DNA from: Oegoconia quadripuncta
Lineage: Eukaryota; Arthropoda; Insecta; Lepidoptera; Autostichidae
Direction of reading: 5' to 3'
DNA length: 64,000 nt
Assembly (NCBI GenBank): GCA_949316235.1
Contig: OX438742.1
Span: 14,941,315 to 15,005,314 of the forward strand
The notes below the pieces were generated by a model. That model had not been told where the DNA came from. It was given only the letters and a program-made list of their open reading frames with translations, and did no database searches. The position numbers and the translations under genes are program-made. Of this stretch, positions 34,421 through 46,665 are shown in pieces (the first letter of the stretch is position 1; each line of letters starts with the position of its first letter).

Positions 34421-34689
34421 GTGGTTTCACTCTCTCTCTTTCTGTTGCAGAAAACCATTCCAGGAATATTATTACACTTATGAGATTACATTATATTTGA
34501 TTCATGTAATTTTTAATTCATACCTTATAATATCAACGAACAATGATTCACGAAAAAATCGATTAGAATTTAGTTTTGTTATAATTTTTAGACTGTTTAT
34601 CAAACTTACCTTTAATGGAAAAATTAGTTAATCAATTTATAAATTTATCAAACTTTGTAGAATTTACGTCACACATATCCTTAATACCA

Positions 34690-34850
34690 CGAAAAAGGTA
34701 TCGTCACAGTATAGGCAAGGCAGGCATGCAGGCATTCCAAGAATAGCGGCGCTACAGCCCTCCAATACCTTGTCGCGGAGCGGACTTTAAGCGCCGAGCC
34801 TCCGCCGCTCCGGCTACGCTTGTTCGCTTGCTCCTCCTGATTCATATCTT
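34690..34850. repeat. GC-rich dispersed-repeat block
   Basis: 'gtcgcggagcggactttaag' and 'cgccgctccggctacgcttg' then 'ttcgcttgctcctcctg' is low-complexity GC-rich sequence in AT-rich flanks. It is similar in style to the centre of foldback elements in lepidopteran genomes. No coding evidence. Confidence 0.4.
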
Positions 34851-36300
34851 AATTGATTCGGATCTTAAACACGGAAAGATTCAAGTTGAAGCGGAGGAAG
34901 TTACTTGCGATGAAATATACGTTAAAACGTATTATTAGTATAGGTAGTGACATTTTGGTGTCACGATTTTCGATACATTAGGAATTATCGGAAATGAAAC
35001 TTACTTTGAAATAGGAAAGAAATTAAATAATTAAGTAAGTTTCGACGAGTTGATTTCTGTGCAAAAGACTATTCGAGCAAATGTATAAGTAATATAATGA
35101 AGTTTGTAGAATGAGTAAAAGGATATGACAGATTCCCATTATCCAGTACCTATGGTAAACTCTAGTTTGTAATTGGACGAATGGGGTCAGTATCTAAAAT
35201 ATTTCCATTCGATAATGACATTTTCAAATAGGCACATTCGTTTAAGAAGAAAATAATTTGTTTTTAAACACTTGGTAAGGTTCTGAAAGATAAGCATTTT
35301 GTTACTTTTCCGTTCACATTACCAATGGTGTGCTTTTTGTTAGAGTCCTTCAATTACATCTGTATTCAGAAGTGAAGCTACCGCTCTCTGAACGATTGCA
35401 TTCTCTCTCAGGGTACCTACTTATATTCTAATTGGCGTGTCTTATTTCATTCGGAAGAAACATTTTACATAACTTAAATTATAAATTTTGAAAACGTCCG
35501 AAACTCTATGTATATAATACATAATATCGTCGTCTTTGAAACGGCTGAACCGATTTTGCATCAACCCTGTTCGCCAGTCTTCGAAAATAGAAAACCATTT
35601 TCAAATTTGTTCAGCCGTTTTGGCGCTGCAATACCTCATACAGAAAGACAGACATAGGCCTTCAAACCTTAACAGTCCTCTTTTTGCGTCAAGGGTTAAA
35701 GATTAATATCTCTGTCTTTGGCGAAATTTAGCTTAGCTTAGCTTGATTAAGTATGATATTCTTATCTAGAATCACAATACAACTTTTTAACAGACGGAAG
35801 GAAGGAGGGTCATGTTCTTGGGTGTATGTATGTAGATTTATTTATTTACTTCTATTCTATTTATTTAGATTTCTATGTTAAGTATTGTAACCTAAATGTC
35901 ACTGGTTTTTTAAGTACAAGGTGTCGATATATTCGTCTTGATCCCCATAATGTCATTTTATGATAATGCTGACTGATTTTTAGTTTTTATCCCCGACTAG
36001 AAATGACGGGTGTTGTATTTGACTGTATTGTGTATGTGTGCGTGTGGTGTATGTCCCCAGTGTTTGTCCGGACGTATCTCAGTAACGCGTGGTCCAATTA
36101 GAGTACGGTTTTTTTCATATTAAAGACTAAACGACGCGACATTCTTATTCATGTTTAACGGAAATCGATTAAGCCGTTTCGAAGATATTTAGCTTTTAAC
36201 ATAGATGGTTTGGTCTATCTGGATGATATAACATCATCTGTCTCCACGGGTGTTTACAAAATTTTCAATTCAAAGTTTTTAAATAGTAACTTATATTATT
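34851..36300. other. Mostly unassigned; repeat scraps at 35540-35690 and 35990-36230
   Basis: 'gaaacggctgaaccgatttt' with 'cagaaagacagacatag' and, later, 'ccgactagaaatgacgggtg' with 'acgcgtggtccaattag' are phrases of dispersed lepidopteran repeats. Ends cannot be set. No gene. Confidence 0.4.
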
Positions 36301-36738
36301 ACTAGATTTCCGCCCGTGGCTTTGCCTGCGTGGAAAAAATTTATCGCGGAAATTTGTTTATCCCGCGTGAACTACTTAAGTGAGTATAATCGGGATAAAA
36401 ATATTACTAAAACTATCATGCGAACAAAAGTTACTATATAAGAGGTTGGATGGCGGATGTTAATATATAAAAACGGAACTCGTATTGTTATATGAGTTTT
36501 ATACAATACTAGGTTCCCGGCCGCGGCTTCGCTTGCGTGGATTAACTTTATCGCGGATATGTTTAATTCGTGAACTCACTTTATCGAGATTAATAGTATC
36601 CTAATCCCGGGTATGTTATACCTATATACCAAATTTCATTCAAATCTGTTCATCCGTTTCGCCGCGATTGAGCAACAAACAAAAAACAAATAACCAAACA
36701 AACATTTGAAATTTCGCATTTATAATATTAGATTAGAT
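36301..36738 (+). repeat. Two tandemly placed copies of the TTATAATATTAG-tailed repeat
   Basis: The first, truncated copy (36301-36410) reads 'actagatttccgcccgtggc' to 'cccgcgtgaactactta'. The second (36508-36738) reads 'aggttcccggccgcggcttc' through 'ccaaatttcattcaaatctg' and 'gcgattgagcaacaaac' to 'cgcatttataatattagatt'. Between them is the motif 'ctatcatgcgaacaaaagtt', shared with 61466. Confidence 0.75.
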
Positions 36739-37004
36739 TCGTGTGACTGAAAAACTGAATATTATCTCTGACGTCAATCTTAGTTTTGCATAACACGCTT
36801 ATCTGCTGAACGCTATAAACTAAAATTGTCTCCATTTAACCATGTTTAGCTTTAGGTCACTCGTAAACATTGATACTCAAAAAATTTGCGTGAGCATTTT
36901 ATAGCCAATGCTCTACCACTCACTGGTGATATGGTGATTAAGATGAAGAGAATTACAATTCGTTAAATATTGATGGTCCTGCATTGATACGTGTTATGCA
37001 ATTT

Positions 37005-37240
37005 TATGCCCAACGGTTAGTACTTCTCAATCACACCTGATGTTAAGTGAAGATGAGGTCGTTGGTAGAAGCGTACTGACCCGGAAAATCCAACTTATTT
37101 GGGGCATTGGCTATCTTATCTTTGACAACCGGAACTCAACAATGTTATTAACATTGCTGTTTGGCCGCAGACTTTAGTTAGGGATTATGATAAGATGGTG
37201 ATAGCTAGCCAGGCGGACATTTACAATACCCTATCACCAA
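37005..37240 (+). repeat. Dispersed repeat ('gatgttaagtgaagatgagg' family)
   Basis: It holds, in order, 'cacacctgatgttaagtgaa', 'gacaaccggaactcaacaat' and 'tagctagccaggcggacatt'. The same blocks occur at 53226-53435 (plus), 55980-56220 (minus) and, degenerate, 58195-58320 (minus). Confidence 0.7.
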
Positions 37241-37730
37241 CCAAACTGAGTACTAAACATGTACGCCGTCGGGGATCGAACCCGCGACCTCCGACACGTA
37301 AAGAGGTGCATTGTTTCTATTCTTTTTACGTGCCGAACCCACACAGCAGTAACTCGTTTTAAGTATAACGGTACATAGCTCACTAATCTTGAAATTAAAC
37401 CAGAGCCAGACACCGGGTAGCTTGTTTGTATTGTATTAGGTAAGCGGACGTCCATTAACGATGTGAAAACTTTTAAGGGAGAGGGCGCGGCCAAATCTCA
37501 CCAGGAGGGGTTCTACAACGACCTCACATCAACTTTGGGAATAATAAATATTGAAATAGGTAAATTATTTATATCCATCTTTCCCTGACTAGAGGTCGGG
37601 TGGACAGACTAGATGTTAGGATTCAACACACTATCATTAAATGATGTACATTTTACTCCAAGTGTGATTCGAACCAGCTACCTTACGTTTCAAAGAGAAA
37701 GTCACTATCCACTAGCTTGGCGCTTCAGTG
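37241..37730 (-). mobile_element. tRNA-like SINE fragments
   Basis: Minus-strand box B-like GGGTTCGATCCCC lies at about 37274-37286, directly after the preceding repeat. A second tRNA-like head lies at 37655-37725, with 'tagtggatagtgact' and 'ggttcgaatcac' on the minus strand. Between them is a piece of the 'gccgaacccacacagcag' repeat. Confidence 0.5.
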
Positions 37731-38335
37731 CCACAGACAGGCACACAAAGACACATATACACAGACAGACATAGTCTTAGGACATAGTATACATTAATTT
37801 CAACTTGATAGCTTTCGTTTTTGAGAAAAAGGTCTTGACATACATACAGACAAATAGACAGACAGATGGACAATAAAGTGATACTATAAAAGGTACCCTT
37901 TTTCCAAAATAGGTACTTACGACAAAATCAATCTAGACCAATCGGCCGTCAAATATATAAACTATAAATGACCGTTATAATAATACCTAGAAATTAGTAT
38001 TCGTTGCATTGGTTTTGTAAGCAGATTTACTTATGAATGTTATCAGATCCAATCCAAAGGGTTCCAAAATTCTAAAAAATGGTCCCACATCATGTACTTA
38101 TAACTAGTATTAAAATTGTAAAGCGCTCTACGTGAGCGAGAAAAGTAAACACGACTTATTTTCTAAATACTCGATGTAAAATTGCCACGGAAGCGCAATT
38201 GCAGGCGATGGCGATTAATTTGTTACTATAGAACTATTTTAGAGCCCACATTTACATTGAATAGGCAATAGAAAGTTAGTATAGTTCAAAGAGGATGTAC
38301 ATCATTAATTCATTGATATATACGGACGGTACCCC
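37731..38335. other. Unassigned; 'cagacagacag' runs at 37755-37870
   Basis: The imperfect (CAGA)n tracts resemble the linker of dispersed repeats. Nothing else recognised. Confidence 0.35.
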
Positions 38336-39075
38336 TACACCGATACTATACTGGAGACAGCGGGGACGATCTAACCCCGCCAAAGCCGGGTTCCATATTT
38401 TCGGACTGCACAGTGCTCACCATTATCCATTATGGTAGTAATGGGACAAAGAGATCCAAACGGACAGTCTTACGGTACTGAAAAGCTTTCCCGCAACCGG
38501 CGTGATGATGCGTATTTTCTGATTTTCACACATGTTAACCATAATTGTGCCCTATAAGTAACTATAGTGTGTAATTTGTGTCTAAATGTGGTCAATCAGC
38601 GGATAACCGTGCCTCGGAACCCGCTAGTCTTCCCGACGAGGTAACCAGGGTTCCAATATAGCAGTACCGCGACGTCAAGATTGGTAGCTCAGATGTTCAG
38701 AACTGCAGTCAGACCGCCTAACTAAATTGCTTTGGGAATTGCAATCGCTTATGACGTTAATACACTGTCCGTCTTTGTCTAATCTTAATACAATGATAAG
38801 GACGGACAGTGTGTTGGTATTGCTATCGCTGTATATAGCTTTGGATTAGGCGGTGGAGCCCCTGTTTTCCCTTCAGTTATGAAACCGGGACACGAGTATG
38901 TCGCTCACCAATAGTAACTAGTCGCGGGTATAGGTTGCCACCAAATAAACTTGCTCAATTACTACCACCCAGTGGTCAGATGTAGGGTCTCGTAGATTAT
39001 TGACACCGACGTATATGTAATATGAATCCGCTACGTATTGAATATAGGTAACCCGACCTCAGCATGTACGGATGG
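38336..39075. repeat. GC-richer repeat block with hairpin 38762-38812
   Basis: ACACTGTCCGTC (38762-38773) and its exact reverse complement (38801-38812) enclose a 27-nt loop. The surrounding sequence ('ccccgccaaagccgggttcc', 'cggaacccgctagtcttccc') is richer in GC than its flanks. It probably belongs to one decayed element, but I cannot set its ends. Confidence 0.45.
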
Positions 39076-39330
39076 GTAGTGGAATATTTTACAATAATGC
39101 AACGCCGAAGCCATTTTAAAGCTTCATGAATGGTGAGTTAGTAATATCATAGGATAAATGAATGAAAATACGTCGTCTTATGTGAAAATAAAAAAGTAAA
39201 TTATGTGTATCCTTCTGTGATATGGCTGCCATGAAAGTTTGAAAGCTTTGCGAAGCATTTTTAGAACTTTTACACCTATTGAAATATTTATCTTTGAGCG
39301 AATTCACTAATTCATAAAACATTATTTGAC

Positions 39331-39557
39331 ACTAGCTTTCCGCCCGCGGCTTCACCTGCATGGGATAACTTTATCGCTGATATGTTTCATCCCGCGAGAA
39401 CTACTCGCTTATATTGGGATAAAAAATATCATAAGTTTAATCCAGCGTATGTTCTACCAATATACCAAATTCATCCACATCCGTCCATCCGTATCGCCGT
39501 GATTGAGCAATAAACAAACACACATCCAAACTTTCGCATTTATAATATTAGTTAGAT
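39331..39557 (+). repeat. TTATAATATTAG-tailed dispersed repeat, well preserved
   Basis: It starts 'actagctttccgcccgcggc', continues 'gggataactttatcgctgat', 'ataccaaattcatccacatc', 'cgccgtgattgagcaataaa' and ends 'ctttcgcatttataatatta'. The other copies are best read against this one. The fixed 3' end and variable 5' truncation fit a retroposon or LINE 3' end. Confidence 0.75.
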
Positions 39558-40949
39558 TTGAACGTTAAGCACCTATTGATGATCTCGTATGCATCCCTCT
39601 GCAGCAGAAGCACAGATAAGCAAAATCCCAGATTAGCAGAAGGACAGATTTGCATTTCGATTGCATTCGGGGTTACACTTTGCTTGTGGTGTGCAGTGTT
39701 GTCCATGTACATTCATTAATTTCAAAGCAACATACTAATAGCATATTTTGTTCCACTCAGTCTCTTAATCCACTTAAACCTAATGCTGAATTTTAAAATC
39801 GTGAGCACATATTCTTGTTTGCATATAATTATGTGCCTCGAAAATCTCTCAGATCTTTCTAAGCGAAAATCCAGCTGAGCTACAGAAAAATGGGGTTATT
39901 TATTTTCTCGAGCAGAGTACTTATTGTAACATCGTCATACGCTTCTGTCACACAGACGCGGAAGGACACGGTGTCTTAATACAGGTCCATATAGTTTTTA
40001 TGTACAGTCATTTGCTCGTAGCACTTTAATGGCACGTGTTTGTATAAGAGCTGGGCCAGCGGTCTATTGTTTTACCGACTTATAAAAGCCGTACACGCAC
40101 GTGCCGTATCGCTTAGGCCGCGAGCGACACTCGACGGCAGCGACTCCCAGGTGGCGCTAAGCATGCGTCTCTTAGACACCATAAATGGTTATGATACCAG
40201 GTATATTCATTTGTATTTAGGGTTGCCATGTGTCAGGATTTGACCTGATATGTCAGAATTATAAAATTTTTTCAGGATATCGGTCACTTTGCTAGTATCA
40301 GAATTTTTGGATTAATCAAAGTGGTGTAACTTTATATATTATTATGCAACTCACCATTAATCTCTACATTATATATGATTAGCTTATATTGTAGATATTA
40401 ACAATGAACTGTGATTATAATTAAAACATATGCAACTTAACGTTCGGTGCTCCGTGTACGCACTGTTTTATGTGAAAATCAGATGTCAGGATTTTTCGAG
40501 TTTTACATATGGTAACTTGGGACTTCATAAATCGTGGAAGGTACCCGTTTCTCTACGCGTTCGAGGTGTGATTATAAAAGCCAATATTACTCGTACCTGT
40601 GTGTTATATGAACTTTTTTACCTCCATCATCCCCCAGGCGTAACGGCGTGATAAAAATGCTACTTTCCTAAAACAAAACTCAAATTGAGTTTATCTCCTT
40701 CAGTAGTATCTAAATTACTGATTCTGGACTGTAAACGTAGCTATCAAAATTCGAAAGTAGGAATCTGGCAACATTTTGTACAAAGAAGTGGTTTAGTCAA
40801 AACGCAAAATGTATATTATAAATTATTTTAATATATATTAAATGTATATTAAGCTAGGACAAGCGAGCATATAGGTACCTCACTCCGTACGGATAATTAC
40901 TTATAATGAGATCCGATTTCTAAAACAATGAATTTTTTTTAATATGTAA
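39558..40949. other. Unassigned, with LTR- or promoter-like patch 40030-40200
   Basis: GGCACGTG (40031-40038) and CACGTGCC (40098-40105) bracket TATAAAAG (40081-40088), followed by GC-rich 'ggccgcgagcgacactcgac'. This could be the promoter part of a degraded LTR. No long repeat ends or coding region were found. Confidence 0.3.
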
Positions 40950-41140
40950 ACTAGCTTTCCGCCCGCGACTTCGTCCGCGAAGAATAACTGAATTGTGGAT
41001 AAGTTTAATTTTTTAATCCAGGGTTTGTTCTAGCTATATACCAAATTTCATCCAAATCCATTCATCCGTTTCGCCGTGATTGAGCATCAAACAACAAATA
41101 AACAAACATGCAAACTATCGCATTTATACTATTGTAGATA
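40950..41140 (+). repeat. TTATAATATTAG-tailed dispersed repeat
   Basis: 'actagctttccgcccgcgac' through 'ccaaatttcatccaaatcca', 'gccgtgattgagcatcaaac' to 'cgcatttatactattgtaga'. Parts of the middle are deleted compared with 39331-39557. Confidence 0.75.
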
Positions 41141-43515
41141 GATATTCACATTACCTATATTTCGTATTTATCGCCATAATTATTTTCAGAATGATTGAAT
41201 CGTCAAAAATTGCTAAAACAACTGACTTCAGTAGGATATTCAATGCTCTATATCCGGAGTACATACGTGAATGACACGGAGTGAAATAAGGTGAATAGAC
41301 CAAAAACTTCCTACACGATTAGATTATATCAAATAGCAAAATTTTGACAGCTGTGAAAATATGACAGTACCTACCTCGCACTTTGGGTGACAGCGGTAAT
41401 TTGGTTGAAGGATGTGTGCGTGTGTAGGCATATCGTAGCTGACAGGGAAAATGTAAATCGCAGCGACAGTAGGCAGTCGCTGGAAAATTTTGGTTTCCAG
41501 CCATGCATCGCAAACGATTTCAAGCTAGTCTTACATCTAGCCTCTAAATAAGTATATTAAGAAGCAGCTGCATAAAACGGAGTAATTAAGTTCTTCTTAA
41601 AGAATTTGACAAGTGCGGCACATCTCTACATTCATTGTGATTGTGATGCGACCATTGTTGTATTCTACTGAAGCGACCTCACGTCATGTCCCTGTCACAC
41701 GCGTAACCTTCGCGTAACAAATTTCTTTTGCGATACGAAGTGATTTCAAGGAAGGGTGGCAGGAAAATAATGTCCTTCGTTATTATTATAATACATTCGG
41801 TCGGCCTTTTGTATGTTTTCTTGTAATTTTGAGTTGAATATGAATAATATTATTTCGTAATAATTTTGGGATGTCGGATCTTTCAAACCAATTACGCGAA
41901 CTATTGGATGGATGGTTCACAAAATTCTCATTCCATTGAAGTTCCCTCTTCTCTGTTAAATTCGTTTATCGTAGACAGATGAAATCCGTCAGGAACTTTG
42001 ACATCGCTGGTGTTAATTGAAACGCACGTCCGCTGGTTTATCAGTTCATTTCCTCGACAAAGGCATCTTCCGCCAAACTGCCAACTAATCACGCCAAGTT
42101 CACTCCCTCTACATCCCTCCTAATTCGATCGTCTTGCACTCGCCTTGATTGAGTTAGCGAAACAGTTTATTTACTTTCAGAACGGAGTTGCAAGCAACCG
42201 CCATTACTTAATGCTCGTTAGGTCTAGGTCATGTGCTAGTGCATTTGTATGGTTGATCACAGAAGCTATATATTAATTACCAGCTGTCTTTATATAAGCC
42301 GGACCGGTTCAAAGTACAAGTAACAATGTAAAGCCAAATGACATGTGAGGATGTTTACATATTATAACTAAATTATAAATGTTTATCATTTTAATAAGTA
42401 ATAAAGCAACACGAATGGGAAAATTCAAAAGAAATAACTACAAAAATCCGTGTAAACAAAATTTTTCTTTTAATCAAAGTTAGGACATCCCATTCCACAA
42501 ATAATGAATAAATTAGAATGAATTTGAAATAGGAAATTCTTTATAAATTAATTTGGTGAATGAATTTTTGAAGATCCTATTTTATCTGACGGCTCATCGT
42601 TGTAAAGATCTGTAAGTCTATCAAATTTCAAGCTTTAATGTCTTCACGTTGAAAATTAAATATAAAGAAAATATCTAGATAATTGTCTTGGATTGTGGTT
42701 GCGTTGATAATCCAGTTGTGGCTCCCTTGGTGGTTGACCTTCGGCGGTAAAGGTGAGTGACCTTGTACTCTGCCACACCTGCTGTCACTGTGCTCTGCCT
42801 CATTTTTTTTAATAAACCAACCTCAACGCGCTACGAAATTTACCGCGGCTCGTTTTGGGGTTGTAAAAGCTAATTTTCCAGAATAATGGTACAGTAAACT
42901 TTATTTATGTGTTCCTTATTGTAATGTAAAGTAATTTCAGCGCTAATTTACTTTTTAGTGGATATGGAAATGAAACGATGTTGTTGAAAGGTAACAGTAT
43001 CATTGCTTTCCTAGCATTAAATTAATACGGTTTTTAAATTCATGATATGGATTTCATTTGACAAATTTATAAATCTTTCAGACTTGTCTCACTATTGGCA
43101 CGGCGGTGTAGTATGACAACTATGAAATACCTAGAGATGTAATGTGATATATTCATATCAGTATTACACATTGTTGATGTACTCATGACGTACGAGTGAA
43201 CTCATACAACGAAATAATAGGTTTGAGCTTGGTGAAAGTGGGCACTTAGAGTAATTTTCTGGGCGATTCCTTGGCGGTGCGCGCGAGTGCCGGTGGTCGA
43301 CACAGCATATCTAGTATTGCGCAACCACACACCATGTAATGCCGTTGCAGTCTGTGGAATGCCTGCTGTGCCTTGAAAAAAATGATCTTGTAATTGTGTT
43401 TGAAAAATTATTTATCATTTACAAACTGACTTAGAAGTTCCAGTTATTATTTTCTCAATGTAATTTCTTAATTCAGTTAATTAATTCAGAGCTCATTGTA
43501 AACCATTGCATAAAT
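41141..43515. other. Unassigned; GC-richer islands at 42690-42790 and 43255-43375
   Basis: The islands carry none of the repeat hallmarks found elsewhere. 'cggtaaaggtgagtgacc' near 42750 contains a donor-like GGTGAGT, but no adjoining open frame or acceptor makes a convincing exon. They may be conserved noncoding DNA. Confidence 0.35.
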
Positions 43516-43740
43516 TGGACCGATTGGTGTAGTGGATAGTGAACAAACGGTTGCGGGTTCGAATTCCGATAGAGGTAGGTAATGTTTGTTGATGAATACG
43601 AACATTTATTCCCGAGTTATGGATGTTTATATAAATATTTATGTATGTTTGTGTGTTTGTATCTAGTTTACATAGTACAAGTTTTGCTTAGTTTGGGAGT
43701 AGATGATTGGTGTAAGTGTCCGATTAATTTATTATTATGA
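43516..43740 (+). mobile_element. tRNA-derived SINE
   Basis: The head 'gaccgattggtgtagtggat' (box A) and 'gggttcgaattcc' (box B, about 43555-43567) are followed by 'gatgaatacgaacattta', 'cgagttatggatgtttata' and the 3' part 'tagtttgggagtagatgat', 'gtgtccgatt'. Related copies: 56692-56902 (minus), 50670-50795 (minus, truncated), 57295-57375 (plus, 3' only). Confidence 0.85.
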
Positions 43741-44304
43741 AATACCTGCACTACCTTCTGCAGTAGTAATTAATACAGATGGCAAAATCTTCCTAACAAC
43801 AAAATTACTCGTGAGTATGTTGTCTTTAACATTTAAAAAGGAAAGTGTCTCATTAATGTCACCTATATGTATAGTATAAGTACAGAATTAACGAAAGAAA
43901 GTATCTCATTTATTTCTCCTAAATAAGTATATAGTGCAACACAATTTATTAAACTCCAAACCAGGGTTCCAATAGATACCTTAACTGATGTTATAATACC
44001 TATGTTTCAGATTATCTTCAATGTATAGTGTAAGAAAATCATGCATTCTGTCGAGTGCGGAAGCTTTGACACTAAAAGATAAATCACAATGCGCATAGCG
44101 GTAATGTTGATTAACATACCCGTGTCCATACCTTTCTTCGGTTATTTACACACTATAATATGCAGGTTGAAAACTATGATGTTTTTTTACTGCTACGAGA
44201 AGTAACCGTGGCGATAGGATTTCAAGAAAACTCTATATTAGAAATGGTTTGTTTTTGTCCTATCTAAATATATAGGTTATTCTACTTTTGTTAAAGTTCT
44301 AACT
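43741..44304. other. Unassigned stretch
   Basis: No feature recognised. Confidence 0.4.
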
Positions 44305-44530
44305 GCTAAATTGCAGAGCCGTGAACAATTCTGTCAGTGCAATATTTTATAGGATACGGTGAGTGTGCGTTGGAATTTCACGAAATTATTCCACCATTCC
44401 CTTTATCTTCGGACTACCAGGGGCGGGGAGCATTATCCCCATTTTTCTTGTCACCACGTTTCCGACATACGCCGTGTTTCGTTTCGTTGTTCATGTTGCT
44501 GACGACAGCTAAGGTAAGAAAATCTTGAGA
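44305..44530 (+). pseudogene. LINE reverse-transcriptase fragment, degenerate
   Basis: The frame around 44355-44420 reads GECALEFHEIIPPFPLSS, matching the 'GEC.EEL..LIPP..FH.RT' motif of a LINE reverse-transcriptase C-terminus. The same segment is better kept at 59285-59580. The downstream part is frameshifted. Confidence 0.65.
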
Positions 44531-45924
44531 TATTTATAGGTATAGGGTGAATTGTCATTTCCTGGCACCTAACCGCGTGGCGATATCGTGTACAGCATCA
44601 CATTATTACCACTATTGGTGAAATTGAGGATAATCGCGCTTCCAGTTCATAAAATAACTTTGTCCACTGATAGCTTGTTTTTATTATATCACAATATTAG
44701 CTTCGTTTTATTTTCCCGAGGAAAAATAGTCTATGTGCTTTTCCGAGCTTTCAAAAATGCTTGAGTAAATAATTAAAAAGAAAGTATATTATAACAGTAT
44801 ATTATAAAGAAAGTAAAACAAACACCCTTTCGTATTGTAATATGTAAACATTAGTATGAAGTAATGATAGTTGTCAACTTGTCACGTCTATTAGTACTAG
44901 TTCATGTTAGTTATTACCTTGTAGGTATGCGAAATCGCTTGTAATCACTTATAAAATTATTTAAAGTGGTATATACTTTGGCATATTGCTCCGGAGGGTT
45001 CGAAAAGACCGAGTTTGTCCTAATATTCTGACTTTCTAAGACAACCACAAAGAATTCTATCAAAATATCTCCTCATACAAATAGAGCTTCATTACATTTT
45101 TATAAATTTTTAGAGTTCCTAACTAGAAAAGTAAATAGGATCCATTGTAGGATCACTGTGTGGTACCTCTGTCTGTCAAGGACCTTTTTCAGAAACGACC
45201 TCGTTATTGCTGTAGAAGATATAAATTTCTAGTGTATAAGATGCGGCCTTTCAAGGCATATTTACTATTTACATTTTAAAAGTACCACTCACTGATAAAT
45301 AAGCAGTATTTGCAATTATGATCACACACCTAACAATCTTACATATGGAAGATCACATTATTACAATAAAATACAAGACCAGAATCATCCACATTAATTG
45401 TATGCTACATGATACTGATAGAACACCAAAAACCTATAGCGTACCTACCTCTCAAGAAGTAGATCAGGTCAGCAATACCCCACAATTTTGAAAATCATTA
45501 TTTCAAATCCCTCGTGGGTATACAACGCGACAAACTTATATTTGCGGTTAATTTCATAAGGTAGGAGAGCTCAAATCGATACACTCATAAAAGTTTTTTA
45601 AATATAATAATTTTATTTCATTATTGAAGAAGTTTTTACTACATACTTAAATTTGTCACTTTAAAAAGTGTGTCAATAATGATGTTAAGTATTGATTTAT
45701 GAAGTGTGTAAACTATCTTCTATGAAGCTGCTTCGCTCCCTCAGGACAGAAGTTGCATCCGGTGTTGGTCTCTTTTTCCGCATTAAATGGTTCTTTTTTC
45801 TTATTTTATTATGGCTGCCATAAAAAAGGTGATGGAACATGCGGTGGTTGAAAATGTCGCTCTCTCTCAAATAGTTGTCAAGGTACCGAATCTTACCATT
45901 GTGACGCAAATACTTTTTTTTCTT
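44531..45924. other. Unassigned stretch
   Basis: The minus frame 45697-45939 and plus frame 45787-45975 have no recognisable motif. The T-rich tract at 45785-45810 may be a retroposon tail. Confidence 0.35.
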
Positions 45925-46235
45925 TGTCATATCAGCCACATGACGTCCACTGCTGAATATAGGCCTCCCTTATAGATTTACAGAGGTCGCTTGAAGCGGG
46001 CTAAATTGAGCGACTGCCCGCGACGTTCATTAGATCCGTCTGTCCGTCCTTGTGCATGATATCCTACGCTGTGCTTGCCGTTGCGTGGTGTCCACTCTAG
46101 AACTGTACTGCCACAACGGCTATCAATTCTTCGAGCTATGTGCCCTGTCCGCTGATCCCAAACTTAATAATCCGCTAGGCTATATCGGTGATTTTGGTTT
46201 TCCTATGGATTTATTTATTCTTGATTCCATCTAGT
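45925..46235 (-). pseudogene. LINE ORF2 C-terminus with intact final motif
   Basis: The minus strand reads KITDIA*RIIK, then after a +1 shift TGHIARRIDSRCGSTVLEW, and near the end REAYIQQWTSCG followed by a stop and 'tatgac'. This is the ordered tail of a lepidopteran LINE ('TDIAQRI.KLKWQWAGHIARR.DGRCG..VLEW ... YVQQWTS.G'). It contains a frameshift and in-frame stops. The plus-strand frame at 46052-46234 is a shadow. Confidence 0.85.
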
Positions 46236-46367
46236 AGTGAAACGCCGAGCATCGCCCTGTCCATGTCCATGTGATCTTGAACTTTCTTAGAGGCCCACAG
46301 TGAGAAACCACGTTTCCGTGCTAATATATTTAATCATACTGGTGACTCACAATTAATTTATTCATCA

Positions 46368-46665
46368 TGAACAACCTTACACGTTCCCACTGTTGGGGCA
46401 CAGCCCGTCCTACTGGGAGAAGGGGCCGCGTGGTGGATGGGCCACAATCCACCACGCGGGTTTAATGCGCATTGGTAGATTTGTGTCAGACAGTCAGCGT
46501 TTTTAAGCCGCTCCTGTAGACCGCCGATTTGGCTTAACGGCTGACTTCAATTGAAACCGGGACTGAATACTTAACGTGCCCTCCGAAGCACGGAAACACC
46601 GTATTAAAATGCCACTAGTGGTCACCCATCCAAGGACCGACAATGCTAGACATTGCTTAAGTTCT
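46368..46665 (-). mobile_element. 5S-rRNA-derived SINE with intact 5S box
   Basis: On the minus strand 46612-46660 reads 'taagcaatgtctagc', then 'attgtcggt', then CTTGGATGGGTGACC (46622-46636). That last string is identical to the internal control segment of animal 5S rRNA. It is followed by 'gtgtttccgtgcttcggagg' and a body ending 'caacagtgggaacgtgtaag', as in 7111-7425. The 5' half of 5S is absent or decayed, so this is not a 5S gene. Confidence 0.8.

Noticed and set aside
34165..34483. Complementary 97- and 89-codon frames as a gene pair
   Set aside because: The 16-bp ATTCGCA array produces open frames on both strands; there is no codon structure.
46612..46660. 5S rRNA gene
   Set aside because: Only the control segment and neighbouring bases of the 3' half match; the 5' half is missing and a SINE body follows.
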